Shown here piece after piece: positions 62,640 to 64,000 of a stretch of DNA of 64,000 nucleotides. Origin of the DNA: Urechis unicinctus (lineage: Eukaryota; Annelida; Polychaeta; Xenopneusta; Urechidae). Where the stretch lies: assembly GCA_034190875.2 (NCBI GenBank), contig CM067358.1:71437180-71501179 (forward strand). The letters are read 5' to 3'. The translations under genes were made by a program, and so were the position numbers. The stretch's first letter is position 1. Each line of letters starts with the position of its first letter. Under the pieces are notes generated by a model, which was not told where the DNA came from, ran no database searches, and worked only from the letters and a program-made list of their open reading frames with translations.

Positions 62640-62832
62640 CAATCAAGAGACGACTTCATTACTCGAGATACAGTACACAGGCGACTTCATTACTCGAGAT
62701 ACAGTCAACAGACGGCCTAATAACTCTCGATACAGTCAACAGACGGCCTAATAACTCTCGATACAGTCAACAGACGGACTAATAACTCTCGATACAGTCA
62801 ACAGACGACTTCATTACTCGAGATACAGTCAG
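62640..62832. repeat. 31-bp minisatellite, about six units
   Basis: The unit is gatacagtcaacagacggcc plus taataactctc, with end units changed to gacttcattactcga. Confidence 0.88.
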
Positions 62833-62937
62833 TAGTATATGTATGTACCCCTACTTACCTCGGTTTTGACGTCGAACGATGGACGAAGTCGATTGCGCAA
62901 TATATTTTTCGCTGACGATCGCTTCCGGATTCGGTGC

Positions 62938-63096
62938 GCTATTTTGATGACATTATTCTATTTTTGGAAAGTGATTTCACCATCTGTTCCGTCCTTGAAA
63001 TCTTTGCGACCTTGGTTTTGCGACCTCATGGAGGGGCGCTGTTTTGGATGAGGTCATTCTATTTTTGGAAAGTGATTTCACAATTTTCGTCGGATA
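62938..63096. repeat. Direct duplication upstream of the 63-kb gene
   Basis: The phrase cattctatttttggaaagtg followed by atttcac appears at about 62951 and 63055, each preceded by tgatgacat or gatgaggt. It sits within 200 bp of the TATA box and may carry promoter elements. Confidence 0.75.
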
Positions 63097-63143
63097 TGTC
63101 GTCATATTTTGCTGAGCTAAGCTAAGTGATGGGATAGAGGGTG

Positions 63144-63188
63144 TATATAAAACGGGAGAGTGTCTCAGTTCTGCGTTCAGTTATAATC
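63144..63188 (+). promoter_or_regulatory. TATA box and initiator for the 63-kb gene
   Basis: TATATAAAA at 63144-63152, and TCAGTT at 63177-63182, a classic invertebrate initiator, about 33 nt downstream. The ATG at 63189 follows within a dozen nucleotides, giving a very short leader. An alternative TCAGTT lies at 63165. Confidence 0.65.
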
Positions 63189-63977
63189 ATGGCTGGGAAA
63201 CGGATGAGCGACGCGGACTTGTTAAAAGCGGTAGAACAAATCGAAATGGAGGAAGTGAAACCACTATACACACGATACTTTGCACAGTATTCGATAGTGG
63301 TTTGGAATAAAGATGTAGTGTTTTTGAAAAACAATTTCAAGAAATGTCACATAGAGTTGGGAATGAACTGTGTATTGGACAGTGGTTACGAAATAGCTGC
63401 TGTCACAGAAACAATGAAACAGTTAGAAGCGGGAGAGGAGAGTCGTGTCGAGGTCTCTATTGGTGCAGACGTGACGATGAGTGTTCGATACCCGATCCCT
63501 ATGGTGCTGATAAAGAAGGGTCAGGTGACAATGCAAATGGACAGTTACTCGTGGTATATGTTTGTAGAAGCGTGGGAGGAGTTGAAACAGCTCTACGGAA
63601 CCCACGTGGTGAGAGCGAAATTAATGGAGGAATATCTGATGGTGGTGTACACAGACACGCTTGTCGATTTAATCGAAGCTCTCATACCAGAAAAATGCCA
63701 TGGCTGTCAGATCGACCACCAGAGTCAGCGACAGCATAATCTTTGTTTGATGGCCGAACCTGAAGAACAAGTACGGATGTGTATGACGGATGCTCTCGAG
63801 CGTGTTGACGAACACTATGTATCAAGTTTATGGAAATTAAGTATAGGTTTAATTGACTCCTGCCCCTCGTGGATGGAACGTAGCAAATGGTTGTGTGTGG
63901 ACTATAGGAAATATTGGTTGGAGTCGGTGAAATCAGATATTGAAATACGTGTAATTAACAGATTGTGTAATAAATGA
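63189..63977 (+). CDS. Intact single-exon protein with a C-x2-C-x3-DH...H-x2-C motif, family unidentified
   Basis: ATG at 63189 (MAGKRMSDADLLKAVEQIEM) has A at -3 and G at +4 and follows a well-placed initiator; upstream in-frame codons lie before the transcription start, so they are not used. The frame is 262 codons to TGA 63975-63977 with no internal stop or intron. The N-terminal ~150 residues are mixed alpha/beta and acidic, then comes CHGCQIDHQSQRQHNLC at about residues 177-193, a possible zinc site, then a Trp-rich helical C-terminus (WKLSIGLIDSCPSWMERSKW). No signal peptide or TM segment. I recall small uncharacterised proteins with this kind of motif in several animal genomes, often repeated, but cannot name the family. 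It may be a mobile-element or virus-derived gene rather than a host gene. Confidence 0.7.
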   Translation: MAGKRMSDADLLKAVEQIEMEEVKPLYTRYFAQYSIVVWNKDVVFLKNNFKKCHIELGMNCVLDSGYEIAAVTETMKQLEAGEESRVEVSIGADVTMSVRYPIPMVLIKKGQVTMQMDSYSWYMFVEAWEELKQLYGTHVVRAKLMEEYLMVVYTDTLVDLIEALIPEKCHGCQIDHQSQRQHNLCLMAEPEEQVRMCMTDALERVDEHYVSSLWKLSIGLIDSCPSWMERSKWLCVDYRKYWLESVKSDIEIRVINRLCNK

Positions 63978-64000
63978 GTGAAAATTCAGGCCTGTGTTTG

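Overview
This is a metazoan nuclear genome window, not a bacterial one. It has intron-containing genes with GT/AG junctions, micro- and minisatellites covering a large share of the sequence, decayed LINE and Ty3/Gypsy retroelements, a tRNA-derived SINE, and degraded remnants of a DNA-virus-like element. The repeat types and the domain mix of the main gene suggest a marine invertebrate, perhaps a lophotrochozoan; the species cannot be fixed from sequence alone.

Layout. 1-5.8 kb: AT-rich sequence with a ~0.85-kb direct duplication and no supported gene. 5.85-7.15 kb (minus): an eroded, inverted relic related to the 16-21 kb virus-like element. 9.5-10.1 kb: AT microsatellite. 10.6-11.1 kb: unidentified open frame with one stop. 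11.25-14.4 kb: 30-bp minisatellite. 15.9-16.15 kb: RecQ-type helicase fragment. 16.2-20.8 kb: virus-like element with at least four recognisable reading frames, several broken. 21.5-22.7 kb: two 24-bp arrays. 25.6-29.4 kb: LINE relic followed by Ty3/Gypsy pol relic and a PHD-finger-like tail. 30-37 kb: mostly non-coding, with microsatellites.

37.2-60.6 kb (minus strand) is the centrepiece. A 27-exon gene can be followed from a TATA-like promoter and signal-peptide exon to a transmembrane exon and a PPxY-bearing cytoplasmic tail. Almost all exons are phase 1-1, typical of shuffled extracellular modules. The order is signal peptide, CCP-like, basic linker, TIL-like, HYR, CCP, CCP, HYR, CCP, CCP, a furin-site module, two GCC2/GCC3 (ephrin-receptor-like) repeats, pentraxin/LamG, two EGF, TSP1, CCP, a second furin-site module, GCC2/GCC3, TM, tail. 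The joined frame is about 1,730 residues and resembles SVEP1-like sushi/EGF/pentraxin proteins, but is membrane anchored. Roughly 9 of its 23 kb are tandem repeats in introns, including one array built from copies of the gene's own 3' splice site.

60.7-63.1 kb: non-coding plus short tandem repeats. 63.19-63.98 kb (plus): an apparently intact single-exon gene with a TATA box, initiator and a Cys/His motif, family unidentified.
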